A stretch of DNA of 64,000 nt from Chryseobacterium sp. 6424 (GTDB lineage Bacteria > Bacteroidota > Bacteroidia > Flavobacteriales > Weeksellaceae): the NCBI RefSeq assembly GCF_003692615.1, contig NZ_CP023540.1, forward strand, positions 2,232,001-2,296,000, in the 5' to 3' direction. A program made the position numbers and the translations under genes. Below, piece by piece: positions 26,318 to 35,488 of this stretch; the first letter of the stretch is position 1; each line of letters starts with the position of its first letter. Under the pieces are notes generated by a model. That model did no database searches, was not told the origin of the DNA, and saw only the letters and a program-made list of their open reading frames with translations.

Positions 26318-26509
26318 AAACATTTTTTGTTGTAGCATAAGGATGATAAAATTCTGCTAAAATTACAGTTAAAGCCACTTAAAGGAACATTTCTTGATGC
26401 CGAAAAAAAGTTATCCCCAAGAGGCTTCAGGCTCAGGCAATTCGGGCAGAGGGCGAAGTTTATTAAAGTTTTAATAATTTTAAAATATTTCTATTGATAA
26501 AGAATTTTA

Positions 26510-26517
26510 TATATTTG
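26510..26517 (+). promoter_or_regulatory. -7 box of the acpP-fabF-rnc operon
   Basis: TATATTTG in an A/T-rich tract 34 nt before acpP. The gap 26318-26509 holds nothing else I can identify. Confidence 0.65.
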
Positions 26518-26550
26518 CACCTATTAACAACTAATTAAAAATAAATTACT

Positions 26551-26790
26551 ATGTCAGACATTGCATCAAGAGTAAAAGCTATTATTGCTGATAAACTAGA
26601 CGTTGAGGAAACAGAAGTAACTCCAGAAGCTAGCTTCACCAACGATTTAGGAGCAGATTCTTTAGATACTGTAGAATTAATTATGGAATTCGAGAAAGAA
26701 TTCAACATCCAGATCCCAGATGACCAAGCTGAGAAAATTACTACAGTAGGACACGCCATTACTTATATTGAAGAAGTAGTAAACAAATAA
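26551..26790 (+). CDS. acpP: Acyl carrier protein
   Basis: 79-residue acidic carrier that holds growing fatty acids on a 4'-phosphopantetheine arm. The arm attaches to Ser37 in [16 protein letters not shown], the canonical DSL motif. Length, acidity and position directly before fabF match the conserved acpP-fabF pair. It sits behind a strong -7 box and, being highly expressed in most bacteria, probably drives the operon. Confidence 0.98.
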   Translation: MSDIASRVKAIIADKLDVEETEVTPEASFTNDLGADSLDTVELIMEFEKEFNIQIPDDQAEKITTVGHAITYIEEVVNK

Positions 26791-26812
26791 TAGCACATAC
26801 AAATTAAAATTT

Positions 26813-28057
26813 ATGGAATTAAAAAGAGTAGTTGTTACCGGTTTCGGAGCTGTTACGCCAATTGGAAATAATGCCAAAGATTACTGGGAAAACCTTGTAA
26901 AAGGTGTGAGCGGTGCCGCTCCAATTACTCTTTTTGATGCCTCTAATTTTAAAACCAAATTCGCCTGCGAGGTAAAAGACTTCAACCCACTCGACCATTT
27001 CGATAAGAAGGAAGCCAAGAAAATGGACCGCAATACCCAACTGGGCATTGTGGCAGCACGCGAGGCCGTGGAACATTCAGGCATCATGTCGAATGATATC
27101 GATAAAAATCGGGTAGGCGTTATCTGGGGATCCGGTATCGGGGGGCTTGAAACTTTCGAAAACGAAGTCCTAGGCTGGGCCAATACAGAAATCCCACGTT
27201 TCAACCCGTTTTTTATCCCTAAAATGATTGCCGACATCACTGGCGGTCAGATCTCTATTGAATACGGATTCCACGGACCTAATTACACCACCGTTTCGGC
27301 ATGCGCATCATCCGCTAATGCACTGATTGACAGTAAGATGCTCATCCAACTCGGCAAAGCTGATGTTATTGTTTGTGGTGGGTCCGAAGCTGCTGTTACC
27401 GCAAGCGGCGTAGGTGGATTTAACGCCATGATGGCACTATCTACCCGAAACGATGATCCTACAACAGCTTCCCGTCCTTTTGATAAAGACCGTGATGGTT
27501 TCGTGCTAGGTGAAGGCGCCGGATGTATCATCCTGGAAGAATATGAACACGCTAAAAAACGTGGCGCAACCATTTATGCGGAACTTAAAGGTGGCGGAAT
27601 GAGCGCGGATGCTCATCACATGACAGCACCACATCCGGAAGGGCTTGGCGCTTATCTGGTAATGAAGAATTGCCTTGAGGACGCTGGCGTTACCGCAGAT
27701 GAGGTAGATCACATCAACATGCACGGTACATCTACCCCACTTGGTGATATTGCAGAATCCAATGCCATCTCAAGACTTTTAGGCGAGCATGCCTACGATA
27801 TCCAAATCAATTCCACCAAATCCATGACCGGTCACCTGTTGGGTGCTGCCGGCGTGATAGAGGCCATTGCTGCCGTACACACCATCATGCACGATGTGGT
27901 ACCACCAACCATCAACCATTTTACTGACGATGAAAAGATCGACAGCCGCCTGAATTTCACTTTCCATAATGCGGTACAGAAAACGGTAAATGTGGCCATG
28001 AGTAACACTTTTGGCTTTGGCGGACATAATGCATGCGTACTTTTCGCAAAAATCTAA
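26813..28057 (+). CDS. fabF: Beta-ketoacyl-ACP synthase II
   Basis: Condenses malonyl-ACP with acyl-ACP in fatty acid elongation. 414 residues with the Cys-His-His triad: Cys in TTVSACASSANALID, His in MHGTSTPLGD, His in KSMTGHLLGAAG. GFGGHNA near the C-terminus closes the KS signature. It follows acpP by 22 nt and is followed by rnc 10 nt on. Confidence 0.98.
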   Translation: MELKRVVVTGFGAVTPIGNNAKDYWENLVKGVSGAAPITLFDASNFKTKFACEVKDFNPLDHFDKKEAKKMDRNTQLGIVAAREAVEHSGIMSNDIDKNRVGVIWGSGIGGLETFENEVLGWANTEIPRFNPFFIPKMIADITGGQISIEYGFHGPNYTTVSACASSANALIDSKMLIQLGKADVIVCGGSEAAVTASGVGGFNAMMALSTRNDDPTTASRPFDKDRDGFVLGEGAGCIILEEYEHAKKRGATIYAELKGGGMSADAHHMTAPHPEGLGAYLVMKNCLEDAGVTADEVDHINMHGTSTPLGDIAESNAISRLLGEHAYDIQINSTKSMTGHLLGAAGVIEAIAAVHTIMHDVVPPTINHFTDDEKIDSRLNFTFHNAVQKTVNVAMSNTFGFGGHNACVLFAKI

Positions 28058-28067
28058 GCAATTCCCG

Positions 28068-28829
28068 ATGGAGTTAAAGAAATATTTTCCTAAATTCCTG
28101 ACTGCCAGAAAAAATAACCTTTCGGAAAAAGATTACCTTTTAAGCATTGAAATCAGTAAAATTACGGGTTGTAATGTGCAGAACATCAATCTTTACCGCG
28201 AGGCATTTTCTTTGAAGACAGCCTCTAAAACTCCCACTCACAACTATGAACGGCTAGAGTTCCTTGGCGATTCGGTATTGGGAGCCATCATTTCTTGTCA
28301 TCTTTTCTCTACGTATCCGCAAGCCAATGAAGGGTATCTTACCCAGATGAAATCGAAAATCGTTAACCGGAAAAACCTGAACAAACTAGGGGAAGAACTC
28401 AGACTGACCGATTTTATTCAGAATGATTCCTCTTGCACCCTCAGCGAAAACATCTCCGGTAATTTGTTTGAGGCATTAATCGGCGCACTCTATCTGGATG
28501 TAGATTACGAAACGTGCAAAAAAGTAGTGCTTGAGCGGCTTCTTACCCCTTCAGAAATCAATAAACTGGAGAATAAGATTGTAAGTTATAAAAGCCTGCT
28601 GTTGGAGTGGAGCCAGAAAAAGAAAGTACAGATCCGCTACGATACCTATGAAGAAATACAGCCGGGCAGAAACTTGGTTTTCCGCAGTGTTGTTTGGCTG
28701 GATGATCAAAAGGTGGCCAACGCTACCGAAACCTCTAAGAAAAAAGCAGAAGAAAAAGCAGCACAACGCGCCTTCTATATGCTGAACAAAAAACAAAGCA
28801 TCATTGAAAACTCAAAAGATCCTGCTTGA
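28068..28829 (+). CDS. rnc: Ribonuclease III
   Basis: Cleaves double-stranded RNA in rRNA maturation and regulation. I start it at the ATG at 28068 (MELKKYFPKFL); the longer in-frame reading runs back into fabF. 253 residues: the catalytic domain carries YERLEFLGDSVLGAI and a later NLFEALIGALYLD with the second metal-binding Glu; the C-terminal double-stranded RNA-binding domain covers about 175-245. Placement behind acpP-fabF is the usual flavobacterial order. Confidence 0.96.
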   Translation: MELKKYFPKFLTARKNNLSEKDYLLSIEISKITGCNVQNINLYREAFSLKTASKTPTHNYERLEFLGDSVLGAIISCHLFSTYPQANEGYLTQMKSKIVNRKNLNKLGEELRLTDFIQNDSSCTLSENISGNLFEALIGALYLDVDYETCKKVVLERLLTPSEINKLENKIVSYKSLLLEWSQKKKVQIRYDTYEEIQPGRNLVFRSVVWLDDQKVANATETSKKKAEEKAAQRAFYMLNKKQSIIENSKDPA

Positions 28830-29277
28830 TATTGATGATGAAGACGAAGAAATCACCCTCGGCTTGGTACGCCTCGTGAAAGAAATTCCGGCACACGAAC
28901 TTTTTTTTCACCTCAATTCTCTCAATACTTTTAATTTTGCCCGCATTAGTGATTTTGTATATCGCGGCCATTATTACGACCATCATTTCCCTCGGTTCGA
29001 AACCTTCCACTGCGATTCGAAAATATGCATTCACATGATTGCCAACAAATCCTGCGGTTATGAACAGAAACGCGTGCCTGATGAACTATTTACTGGCGAG
29101 CAAGAGAGCCGCTTTCTGTTGAGTAATTCGCCTGATGTGGATTATATCATCAAAACATCTGAGCCATTTAGCGATTTTTCCTTAATTTTGCATCCTGAAA
29201 ATCTGATGTTTAAAATACAGGATTTTCGACTCAGCCCTTTCGAGGAGCTTTATCAAACCATTCAATATTATGAATAA
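28804..29277 (+). CDS. IPExxxVDY-family protein
   Basis: 157 residues, uncharacterised, matching the family by position between rnc and pyk and by the pattern ILLDIDDED...L-V-EIP-HELFF-LN. The motif that names the family is only half kept: it reads LSNSPDVDY, so the VDY remains while IPE is replaced. The best start I can find is a TTG at 28804 inside the end of rnc (26-nt overlap), implying coupling to rnc. It overlaps the pyk start by 8 nt. Function unknown; no signal peptide. Confidence 0.75.
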   Translation: MKTQKILLDIDDEDEEITLGLVRLVKEIPAHELFFHLNSLNTFNFARISDFVYRGHYYDHHFPRFETFHCDSKICIHMIANKSCGYEQKRVPDELFTGEQESRFLLSNSPDVDYIIKTSEPFSDFSLILHPENLMFKIQDFRLSPFEELYQTIQYYE

Positions 29278-30715
29278 ATATCTAAAAAAAACCAAAATCA
29301 TCGCTACACTGGGCCCGGCTTCTTCCAGCAAAGAAACCATGCTGCAACTTATTCAAGCCGGTACCGATGTGTTCAGAATAAATTTCTCTCATGCGGATTA
29401 TGAACTTGTAAGGAAAAATGTAGAGACCATCCGTCAGCTTAATCAGGAATATGGATATTCGGTAGGAATCTTGGGTGACCTGCAGGGGCCGAAACTCCGC
29501 ATCGGCGTTGTAAAAGAAGGCTCTTATCTGAACCCGGGCGACATCCTTACCTTCACCAATGAAAAAATAGAGGGAGATTCTGAAAGAGTGTACATGACAT
29601 ATCAACAGTTTCCGCAGGATGTAAAAGTTGGTGAAAGAATCCTAATTGACGATGGTAAGCTGGTACTTGAAGTTATTGAGACCAACAATGTAGATACCGT
29701 ACGTGCAAGAACCATCCAAGGAGGGCCATTAAGCTCTAAGAAAGGAGTGAACCTGCCAAATACCAACGTTTCGCTGCCCGCACTTACTGAAAAGGACATT
29801 GAGGATGCCAATTTCATGCTTGATCTTGAGCTTGACTGGATCGCGCTTTCCTTCGTGCGACACGCACAAGATATCATTGACCTCAAAAAACTGATAAAGA
29901 ATCACCCGACCAACAAGTACAAAACTCCGATCATCGCGAAAATCGAAAAGCCAGAAGGCGTCCGCAACATCGAAGAGATATTGATGGAATGCGACGGCTT
30001 GATGGTTGCACGTGGTGACCTGGGTGTAGAAGTTCCGATGGAAGAAGTACCGGCGATACAGAAAAATCTGGTGGCTATCGCGAGAAAACATTCCAAACCT
30101 GTCATTATCGCTACCCAAATGATGGAAACCATGATCAATAGCCTTACACCAACCCGTGCAGAGGTTAACGACGTAGCCAACTCGGTACTGGATGGTGCTG
30201 ATGCAGTGATGCTATCAGGTGAAACATCCGTGGGAAAATATCCGGTTGACGTGGTGAAAAACATGGCTAAAATCGTAAAGAAAATCGAGCGTACGCACTT
30301 TTATCAAACCAAAAATTCCCCGATTGAACGCGAATTCAACTGTGTTGACGAACGCTTCATTACCAATAGAATATGCCTTGCAGCGGTAAGAATCGCCAAA
30401 TCTGCCAATGTGGAAGCTATTGTTACGCTGACATATTCAGGTTATACGGCTTTCCAGATTTCCGCTCACCGCCCGAACTCGAACATCATTGTATTCAGTT
30501 CAAACAGGCGGGTGCTTACGATGCTGAATTTACTTTGGGGCGTACGCGCTTTCCATTATGATATGCAGAAATCTACCGATGAAACGATTATTCAGGTAAA
30601 TATGCTGGCACATACACACGGCTTTGTAGAACAGGGCGACTTCGTCATCAACATTAATGCAACACCGGCTTACGAAGGTGGCAAAACAAATACCCTACGC
30701 CTTACAACCATATAA
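29270..30715 (+). CDS. pyk: Pyruvate kinase
   Basis: Last step of glycolysis, phosphoenolpyruvate plus ADP to pyruvate plus ATP. 481 residues. Visible: TKIIATLGPASS at the N-terminus, GDLQGPKLRIG, the active-site signature IIAKIEKPEGVRNIEEI with the catalytic Lys, MVARGDLGVEVP, and MLSGETSVGKYP, then the C-terminal allosteric domain. It ends the acpP-fabF-rnc-IPExxxVDY-pyk operon, with a strong hairpin terminator after it. Confidence 0.98.
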   Translation: MNKYLKKTKIIATLGPASSSKETMLQLIQAGTDVFRINFSHADYELVRKNVETIRQLNQEYGYSVGILGDLQGPKLRIGVVKEGSYLNPGDILTFTNEKIEGDSERVYMTYQQFPQDVKVGERILIDDGKLVLEVIETNNVDTVRARTIQGGPLSSKKGVNLPNTNVSLPALTEKDIEDANFMLDLELDWIALSFVRHAQDIIDLKKLIKNHPTNKYKTPIIAKIEKPEGVRNIEEILMECDGLMVARGDLGVEVPMEEVPAIQKNLVAIARKHSKPVIIATQMMETMINSLTPTRAEVNDVANSVLDGADAVMLSGETSVGKYPVDVVKNMAKIVKKIERTHFYQTKNSPIEREFNCVDERFITNRICLAAVRIAKSANVEAIVTLTYSGYTAFQISAHRPNSNIIVFSSNRRVLTMLNLLWGVRAFHYDMQKSTDETIIQVNMLAHTHGFVEQGDFVININATPAYEGGKTNTLRLTTI

Positions 30716-30736
30716 TATTTGTATTTAGCAATAATT

Positions 30737-30764
30737 AAATCCGCTTTTTCTGAAAGGCGGATTT
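30737..30764 (+). terminator. Terminator of pyk
   Basis: AAATCCGC pairs with GCGGATTT; inner T residues pair with AAAG, giving about 12 bp around a TCTG loop, followed by T residues. Confidence 0.9.
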
Positions 30765-30856
30765 TTTATTGGTCGCTGTAATTTTTAATGAAGCTGAAAA
30801 TATCTGCCCGTCAAGTGACTTTTTTAATCCTGAAATTTTTCTATATTTAACAGATA

Positions 30857-32467
30857 ATGACAAAAATTATGGATAAAAGAGAGCTACGCAGTTCAATTTT
30901 CCGGCATTTGGATGGAATCGCCACCGCACCCGTTGTTGCAGCGCTTCACAACAAAGGAATATTAAAGGAAATTTTAAATGAAAACACTGATTTACTGGCA
31001 ATCTCATCAAAATTCAAAGCGAATGAAGGCTATCTAAATGTAGCACTCCGTACTTTAGCATCACAAGGATTTATTGATTATCAGGTACATCATTTAGAAG
31101 ACCGCATCACTATAAAAGCCAATCGAAACACCCTTTTTCTGCTGGGTCTCGCGCCGTTATACAGCAAGATCATCCCTTTTCTTCAGGAAGCTACCAGCGA
31201 CGGCTTTCAACAACTGGAACCTGAATCCTTTAACTCCGCAGTACAACTTTTCAGTGAGTTTAAAAACAGTTTTGGCCTTTCAATCTCTGATGTTCCCGAA
31301 GAAAGAGCCATTCAACAGCAAGTACTTAAACATCTCGAAGGCTGCTTGGTAGGACCTATAATTGTAAGACTGGGCATGAACGGGATGTTCCATAAATATT
31401 TCATGGAAACCTCCTTCCAGGCAGCAGAATTCCATAAAGATCCCGAAAATTTTGAAAAAGTGCTGGATTTTTTAGCAGATCTTGGCTGGTTTACCAAACA
31501 CAACGGAAATTTCAGGTTTACAGAAAGTGGGCTGTACTTTGCCCGTCGGGCAACATCGTATGGCGTTACCGTTTCTTACCTGCCCATGTTTAACCGAATA
31601 GATGATCTTTTATTTGGCAACCCCAAACAAATACGCGATACCAGTGAGAACGGGGACGAAATCCACGTTGACCGAAAAATGAATGTATGGGGAAGCGGCG
31701 GTGCACACACTACATATTTCAAGGTGGTTACCGACTTTATCATCAATATTTTCAATCAGCCGATACATCTTCAGCCAACGGGAATTTTAGATATGGGCTG
31801 CGGCAATGGCGCGTTCATCCAACATATTTTTGAGATAATCGAACGTCATACTTTACGTGGAAAGATGCTCGAAGATCATCCGCTGTTCTTGGTAGGCGCA
31901 GATTATAATCAGGCCGCACTCAGCGTTACGCGCGCCAACCTTATCAACAGCGATATTTGGGCAAAGGTCATCTGGGGCGATATTGGCGATCCGGATCTTT
32001 TGGCCAAAGATTTGCGCGAAAACTATGAAATTGATCTTGGTGATTTACTGAACATCAGAACTTTTTTAGATCATAATAGAATCTGGAAAAGACCAACTAA
32101 CATCACGACTGAAAGAACATCTACCTCCACAGGCGCCTTTGCGTACCGTGGTGAGAGACTGGCCAATCATCTGGTAGAAGAAAACCTCCGCGAACATCTG
32201 GAGCTTTGGCTACCGTACATCCACAAAAACGGTTTATTGGTTATTGAGTTGCATACGCTAAAGCCAGAAATCACCGCACAGAATTTGGGCAGAACGGCCG
32301 CTACGGCCTACGATGCTACACATGGCTTTTCAGATCAGTATATTGTGGAGGTTGAAGTATTCCACAAAATTTGTGGTGAAGTGGGTTTAAAGGTAGATAA
32401 AGATTTATTTAAGAAGTTTCCAGATTCCGAACTTGCGACGGTTTCCATCAATTTTCTGAGGGCTTAA
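30857..32467 (+). CDS. AprA-MT2-like SAM-dependent methyltransferase
   Basis: 536 residues, no signal peptide. The C-terminal half is a Rossmann methyltransferase with motif I LDMGCGNGAFI (about 312-322) and LVGADYNQAAL after it. The N-terminal half contains two winged-helix-like blocks in tandem (about 10-75 and 155-225: HLDGIATAPVVAALHNKG and HLEGCLVGPIIVRLGMNG are alike), which looks like an internal duplication. The overall plan resembles the AprA methyltransferase 2 group known from polyketide assembly lines, but here it is free-standing with no biosynthetic neighbours. Acceptor unknown. The next ATG in frame is at 30869. Confidence 0.7.
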   Translation: MTKIMDKRELRSSIFRHLDGIATAPVVAALHNKGILKEILNENTDLLAISSKFKANEGYLNVALRTLASQGFIDYQVHHLEDRITIKANRNTLFLLGLAPLYSKIIPFLQEATSDGFQQLEPESFNSAVQLFSEFKNSFGLSISDVPEERAIQQQVLKHLEGCLVGPIIVRLGMNGMFHKYFMETSFQAAEFHKDPENFEKVLDFLADLGWFTKHNGNFRFTESGLYFARRATSYGVTVSYLPMFNRIDDLLFGNPKQIRDTSENGDEIHVDRKMNVWGSGGAHTTYFKVVTDFIINIFNQPIHLQPTGILDMGCGNGAFIQHIFEIIERHTLRGKMLEDHPLFLVGADYNQAALSVTRANLINSDIWAKVIWGDIGDPDLLAKDLRENYEIDLGDLLNIRTFLDHNRIWKRPTNITTERTSTSTGAFAYRGERLANHLVEENLREHLELWLPYIHKNGLLVIELHTLKPEITAQNLGRTAATAYDATHGFSDQYIVEVEVFHKICGEVGLKVDKDLFKKFPDSELATVSINFLRA

Positions 32468-32486
32468 GATTTTCTTCTCCACTAAA

Positions 32487-32690
32487 ATTTGGATAATGGC
32501 ATCAGCACGATTACCAGCGGGCTGAACGCGCTCACCTGCCACGCGGTGGTGGAGGATGAGATGACGGTCGCTGAAAGTGAAACTCCTCCGAAAGATTGAT
32601 CAGGAGCTGAAACATCTCAACATTCATCACGCTACCATATAGTAAGAGACAACGGCACATACACATGGTGGTTGCATTTTATGCAGCACC
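32487..32690 (+). pseudogene. Decayed C-terminus of a cation diffusion facilitator (CzcD-like)
   Basis: Translating in two frames recovers CDF C-terminal sequence: ITSGLNALTCHAVVEDEM then TVAESE in one frame, then LLRKIDQELKHLNIHHATI in the next. After that come two stop codons in the place of the usual Q-x, and in the same frame ETTAHTHGGCILCS, which resembles the His/Cys tail of Zn/Cd/Co exporters. Together they show one frameshift, at about 32580, and nonsense mutations. No membrane part of the gene is left upstream, because the methyltransferase stop lies 20 nt before. The rest of the gap to 32827 shows nothing identifiable. Confidence 0.7.
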
Positions 32691-32827
32691 CAAATTAATG
32701 CTGTAGGGCACCAGCATCCTCATAAGTCAGTACACACGCGATACTGGGAGATGTTTGGTTCACCATATCTTTTAAATCACAGAAAATTCAGTTTTAATGA
32801 CTAATTTTACAAAAAGTATTTAGACAG

Positions 32828-33049
32828 ATGTTTAAGAATATAAGACACACGATGGAGAAACAGTGGTTTGGCGTTCTCACACGAATGGGCACCAAATTGG
32901 GCATTCCAGTTTCTAAACTGCGCGTTTTCTTTATCTATTCTACATTTGCGACTGCCGGGATCTTCTTTTTAATTTACCTAGGACTCGCCTTTACATTGTG
33001 GGTTAAGGATATTTTTATCACGCGCCGGCCTGGTGTTTTTGATCTTTAG
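32828..33049 (+). CDS. Small PspC-domain protein
   Basis: 73 residues with the PspC pattern: R-x-G-T-K-L-GIPVSKLRVFFIYSTFATAGIFFLIYLGLAFTLW, one long hydrophobic segment (about 33-57), ending GVFDL. PspC in enterobacteria takes part in envelope-stress response; stand-alone short forms are common in flavobacteria and their role is not established. It follows the CDF remnant and precedes a GNAT gene by 57 nt. Confidence 0.75.
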   Translation: MFKNIRHTMEKQWFGVLTRMGTKLGIPVSKLRVFFIYSTFATAGIFFLIYLGLAFTLWVKDIFITRRPGVFDL

Positions 33050-33106
33050 AAATCTCACGGCGCAAATCTTGCAACGGTTTTTTCACGATCAATCTCTAAA
33101 TAAAAT

Positions 33107-33622
33107 ATGATGGAGTATTTAAGAATCCCTAGTTTTGATGACTTCCGTGCGCAACAAATTTTTAAGTCTTATTCCGACACCTTTCCGGTGGATGAAAGAC
33201 GCAGTGAGGCACAGTTTCGTGCGCTCTTCCAGCATCCTAAGGTAAAAGTGCTTTCGGTGCTTAAAGATTTAGATTATATTGGCTATCTAATCGTTTGGGA
33301 ACTCACGCATTTCGTTTTCATAGAGCATTTTGAGATTTTCTCTGACTTCCGAAGCATGAAATACGGCTCTGAAATCATCGGTGACCTTTTTAAACAATAT
33401 TCCCACATTGTTTTGGAAGCCGAGCCTGCCGACCTAGATGACACAGCACAACGGCGCATCTTATTTTATGAACGAAATGGGTTTAAGGTCATTGACCAAA
33501 ACTATGTGCAACCCTGTTATGAAGTAGGCAAGCAACCACTCAACCTGTGGCTGATGGCGAACTGGCAGCCTACAAACATAGAATGGATAAAAGAAGAAAT
33601 ATACGACATCGTCTATTGTTAA
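33107..33622 (+). CDS. GNAT-family N-acetyltransferase
   Basis: 171 residues with the GNAT plan: FEIFSDFRSMKYGSEIIGDLF is the acetyl-CoA-binding loop and helix, and RRILFYERNGFKVID is the C-terminal strand-turn element typical of the fold. No signal peptide. Acceptor (protein, amine or small molecule) cannot be predicted. Two adjacent ATG codons open the frame; I use the first. The 197-nt gap after it holds no gene I can support. Confidence 0.8.
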   Translation: MMEYLRIPSFDDFRAQQIFKSYSDTFPVDERRSEAQFRALFQHPKVKVLSVLKDLDYIGYLIVWELTHFVFIEHFEIFSDFRSMKYGSEIIGDLFKQYSHIVLEAEPADLDDTAQRRILFYERNGFKVIDQNYVQPCYEVGKQPLNLWLMANWQPTNIEWIKEEIYDIVYC

Positions 33623-33819
33623 TAGACGAAAAGTCGGAAGCGTACTTAAAACACCAAAAGTGGATATGAGGCATAAAATGGATTCTGTTAAACGCATGAA
33701 GGCAACCCCTGCATAAAGTCGTAGCGGCGACCTATAAATACGCTGCCGAACCACCTCATTACGTGCTATATCTATATAAGCGTATCGTATTGAAAGCTAA
33801 CAACGCAGCGCCAAACCAT

Positions 33820-34551
33820 CTAATCCACCTGATATTCAAGCTTTATCGTAATACTCGCTTCTTTGTCTTTAGATGAGGTATTGAAGGTCCCGCCATACGA
33901 ATATTCTTCGGTAGAGTTTGGAGCGGTGATCTGTGTGACACCCATCGTAGCTTTCTTGAGGTTCCCGAGTGAACTTCCCGCATTTTCCGCGATTTTTTCG
34001 GCGCGCTGTTTGGCATCTTTGGTGGCATCAGCGATCATCTGTTGCTTCACATCTGCCAGTTTTGTGTAGAAATAATTGGGCGGTGAAGAGGTAAACTCAA
34101 TACCAAGGTTGATGATTTCGGTGATGTTGCGGGAAAGGTTTTCAATCTTTGCCACATCTTTACTATCGATTGAAACAGTCTGAGAAAGCTGGTAACCCGC
34201 AAAACTCTGCTGGCTGCGGCCCATGTTATCGGTGGAATAATTGAACTGTTTCTGGATATCAACCGCTGAAAAAACGATTTCGTTTTTCGGAATTCCTTTT
34301 GAAATTAAATAGTTTTCGATAACTTTTTTGTCATTCGCCAGTTCATCGTAGGCAGATTTAAGTTCAAAGCTGTTGCGGGAAAAGTTGCCGCTCCATGTAA
34401 TCAGATCTGAAGTGAATTTCTTTGTTCCCAAGCCCGTCACCGAAATGGTGTTTTCTGATTGATTTCTGTTTTTAATGGCATTTGCGAGAAAAGCTAATCC
34501 AATAATAAAGCCTGCGGCGGCGATGGCGATGGCGATGATGTTTCTGTTCAT
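33820..34551 (-). CDS. SIMPL-domain protein
   Basis: 243 residues. N-terminal membrane anchor (NIIAIAIAAAGFIIGLAFLANAI), then a SIMPL domain (DUF541): ISVTGLG, the block AYDELANDKKVIENYLISKGIP, SAVDIQKQ, the YQLSQTVSI segment and the late ADATKDAKQRAEKIAENAG helix. Members act in envelope or oxidative stress in other bacteria; function here is inferred only at family level. It is exported to the periplasm and tethered. The gene stands alone, with 37 nt to its upstream neighbour on the same strand. Confidence 0.85.
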   Translation of the reverse strand: MNRNIIAIAIAAAGFIIGLAFLANAIKNRNQSENTISVTGLGTKKFTSDLITWSGNFSRNSFELKSAYDELANDKKVIENYLISKGIPKNEIVFSAVDIQKQFNYSTDNMGRSQQSFAGYQLSQTVSIDSKDVAKIENLSRNITEIINLGIEFTSSPPNYFYTKLADVKQQMIADATKDAKQRAEKIAENAGSSLGNLKKATMGVTQITAPNSTEEYSYGGTFNTSSKDKEASITIKLEYQVD

Positions 34552-34588
34552 TTCGAAAAATTTGATTTTATTAAAGATACTAAAAAAA

Positions 34589-35488
34589 TTAACGGGTCCC
34601 GTTTAGTTTTTTTCGCTGCAAAAAATTGTCTGCGTTTTGTTCTATATTAAAAAGCAATTTTGCTAAATTCCGCTGCTTCACCGCCTCTGCTGCTGCGGGA
34701 CTTTCATGGAGAGAACTTTGCAGAAACGGAATAATATCTTCAGCGGGAATCCCTAAATCTGAAAAATAATAATCGTGGACGTGCGCTCGAATCCAGGCAA
34801 TATCTTCCTGAAGATTAAAATATCTGTATTCTGCCTTCATGCGCCGCGCATCACCGCTAATGACATCGTAAACGGCCTGTGGGCTGATTCGCAGAGCTAA
34901 CAAAGGTTTCAGTACATCTTTTTTCAGGTCAGCGGCTTTCTCGCGCGGCTTTTCAGGTGGTGCGGGAACGCCGACTTCCCGGCGGAGTTGTTCCGTTTTA
35001 TCAACTTTACTTAAATTTTTAGAATCTTTCGCAAGATTGCCGGAAAGTTTGACCGGATCGATTTTCACTTCCTCGATAGCAACGGCACTGCGGCTAAGTT
35101 CTAAGCTGATATACTTTTGTGCAGCCGCGTCGAAGAAAACGGATTTTCGGTCAAAATGTTCGCGGACAAAGCGAATTTCATCGCCTTTGTTGCCTTGAAT
35201 TTCAAATAATCCCTGGTCATCAGAAGCTATCCGAACACCGCTCTTCATGTTAATTATCAAAACTGCACTTAATGGATTTTGGTCTTCGTCAGCAATACGA
35301 CCATAAAGCATCTGTTGAGCGCATGTAAATCCAGCCAGATGAAACATGAGCATAACAATAATTTTTTTATAAAAAGGTAAATCGCAACTCCTCTGAAATT
35401 CCGCCAAAATGCAAAGATGCTTTTCGATTAAAAAATAATATCGACCTAATATTTTAGGCACCGACCGGATGTGTTTTAATATATTCAT
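34589..35488 (-). CDS. Carboxypeptidase-like regulatory domain protein (paralog 2)
   Basis: Up to 299 residues. A CarboxypepD_reg-like beta sandwich (MLYGRIADEDQNPLSAVLIINMKSG... EIRFVREHFDRKS) sits after a hydrophobic stretch IIVMLMFHLAGFTCAQ, which is probably the signal peptide. That puts the real start near Met46 (ATG at 35353) or at an unusual codon before it; the longer ATG at 35488 overlaps the upstream gene by 35 nt. The C-terminal part has a DLGIPAEDIIPFL segment similar to GFKEEDIDRFL in the upstream neighbour, so the two are tandem paralogs. Probably envelope-located; function unknown. Confidence 0.65.
   Translation of the reverse strand: MNILKHIRSVPKILGRYYFLIEKHLCILAEFQRSCDLPFYKKIIVMLMFHLAGFTCAQQMLYGRIADEDQNPLSAVLIINMKSGVRIASDDQGLFEIQGNKGDEIRFVREHFDRKSVFFDAAAQKYISLELSRSAVAIEEVKIDPVKLSGNLAKDSKNLSKVDKTEQLRREVGVPAPPEKPREKAADLKKDVLKPLLALRISPQAVYDVISGDARRMKAEYRYFNLQEDIAWIRAHVHDYYFSDLGIPAEDIIPFLQSSLHESPAAAEAVKQRNLAKLLFNIEQNADNFLQRKKLNGTR

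Noticed and set aside
33623..33819. Possible remnant or RNA gene after the GNAT gene
   Set aside because: No conserved block, tRNA signature or strong hairpin could be made out; left as an unassigned gap.
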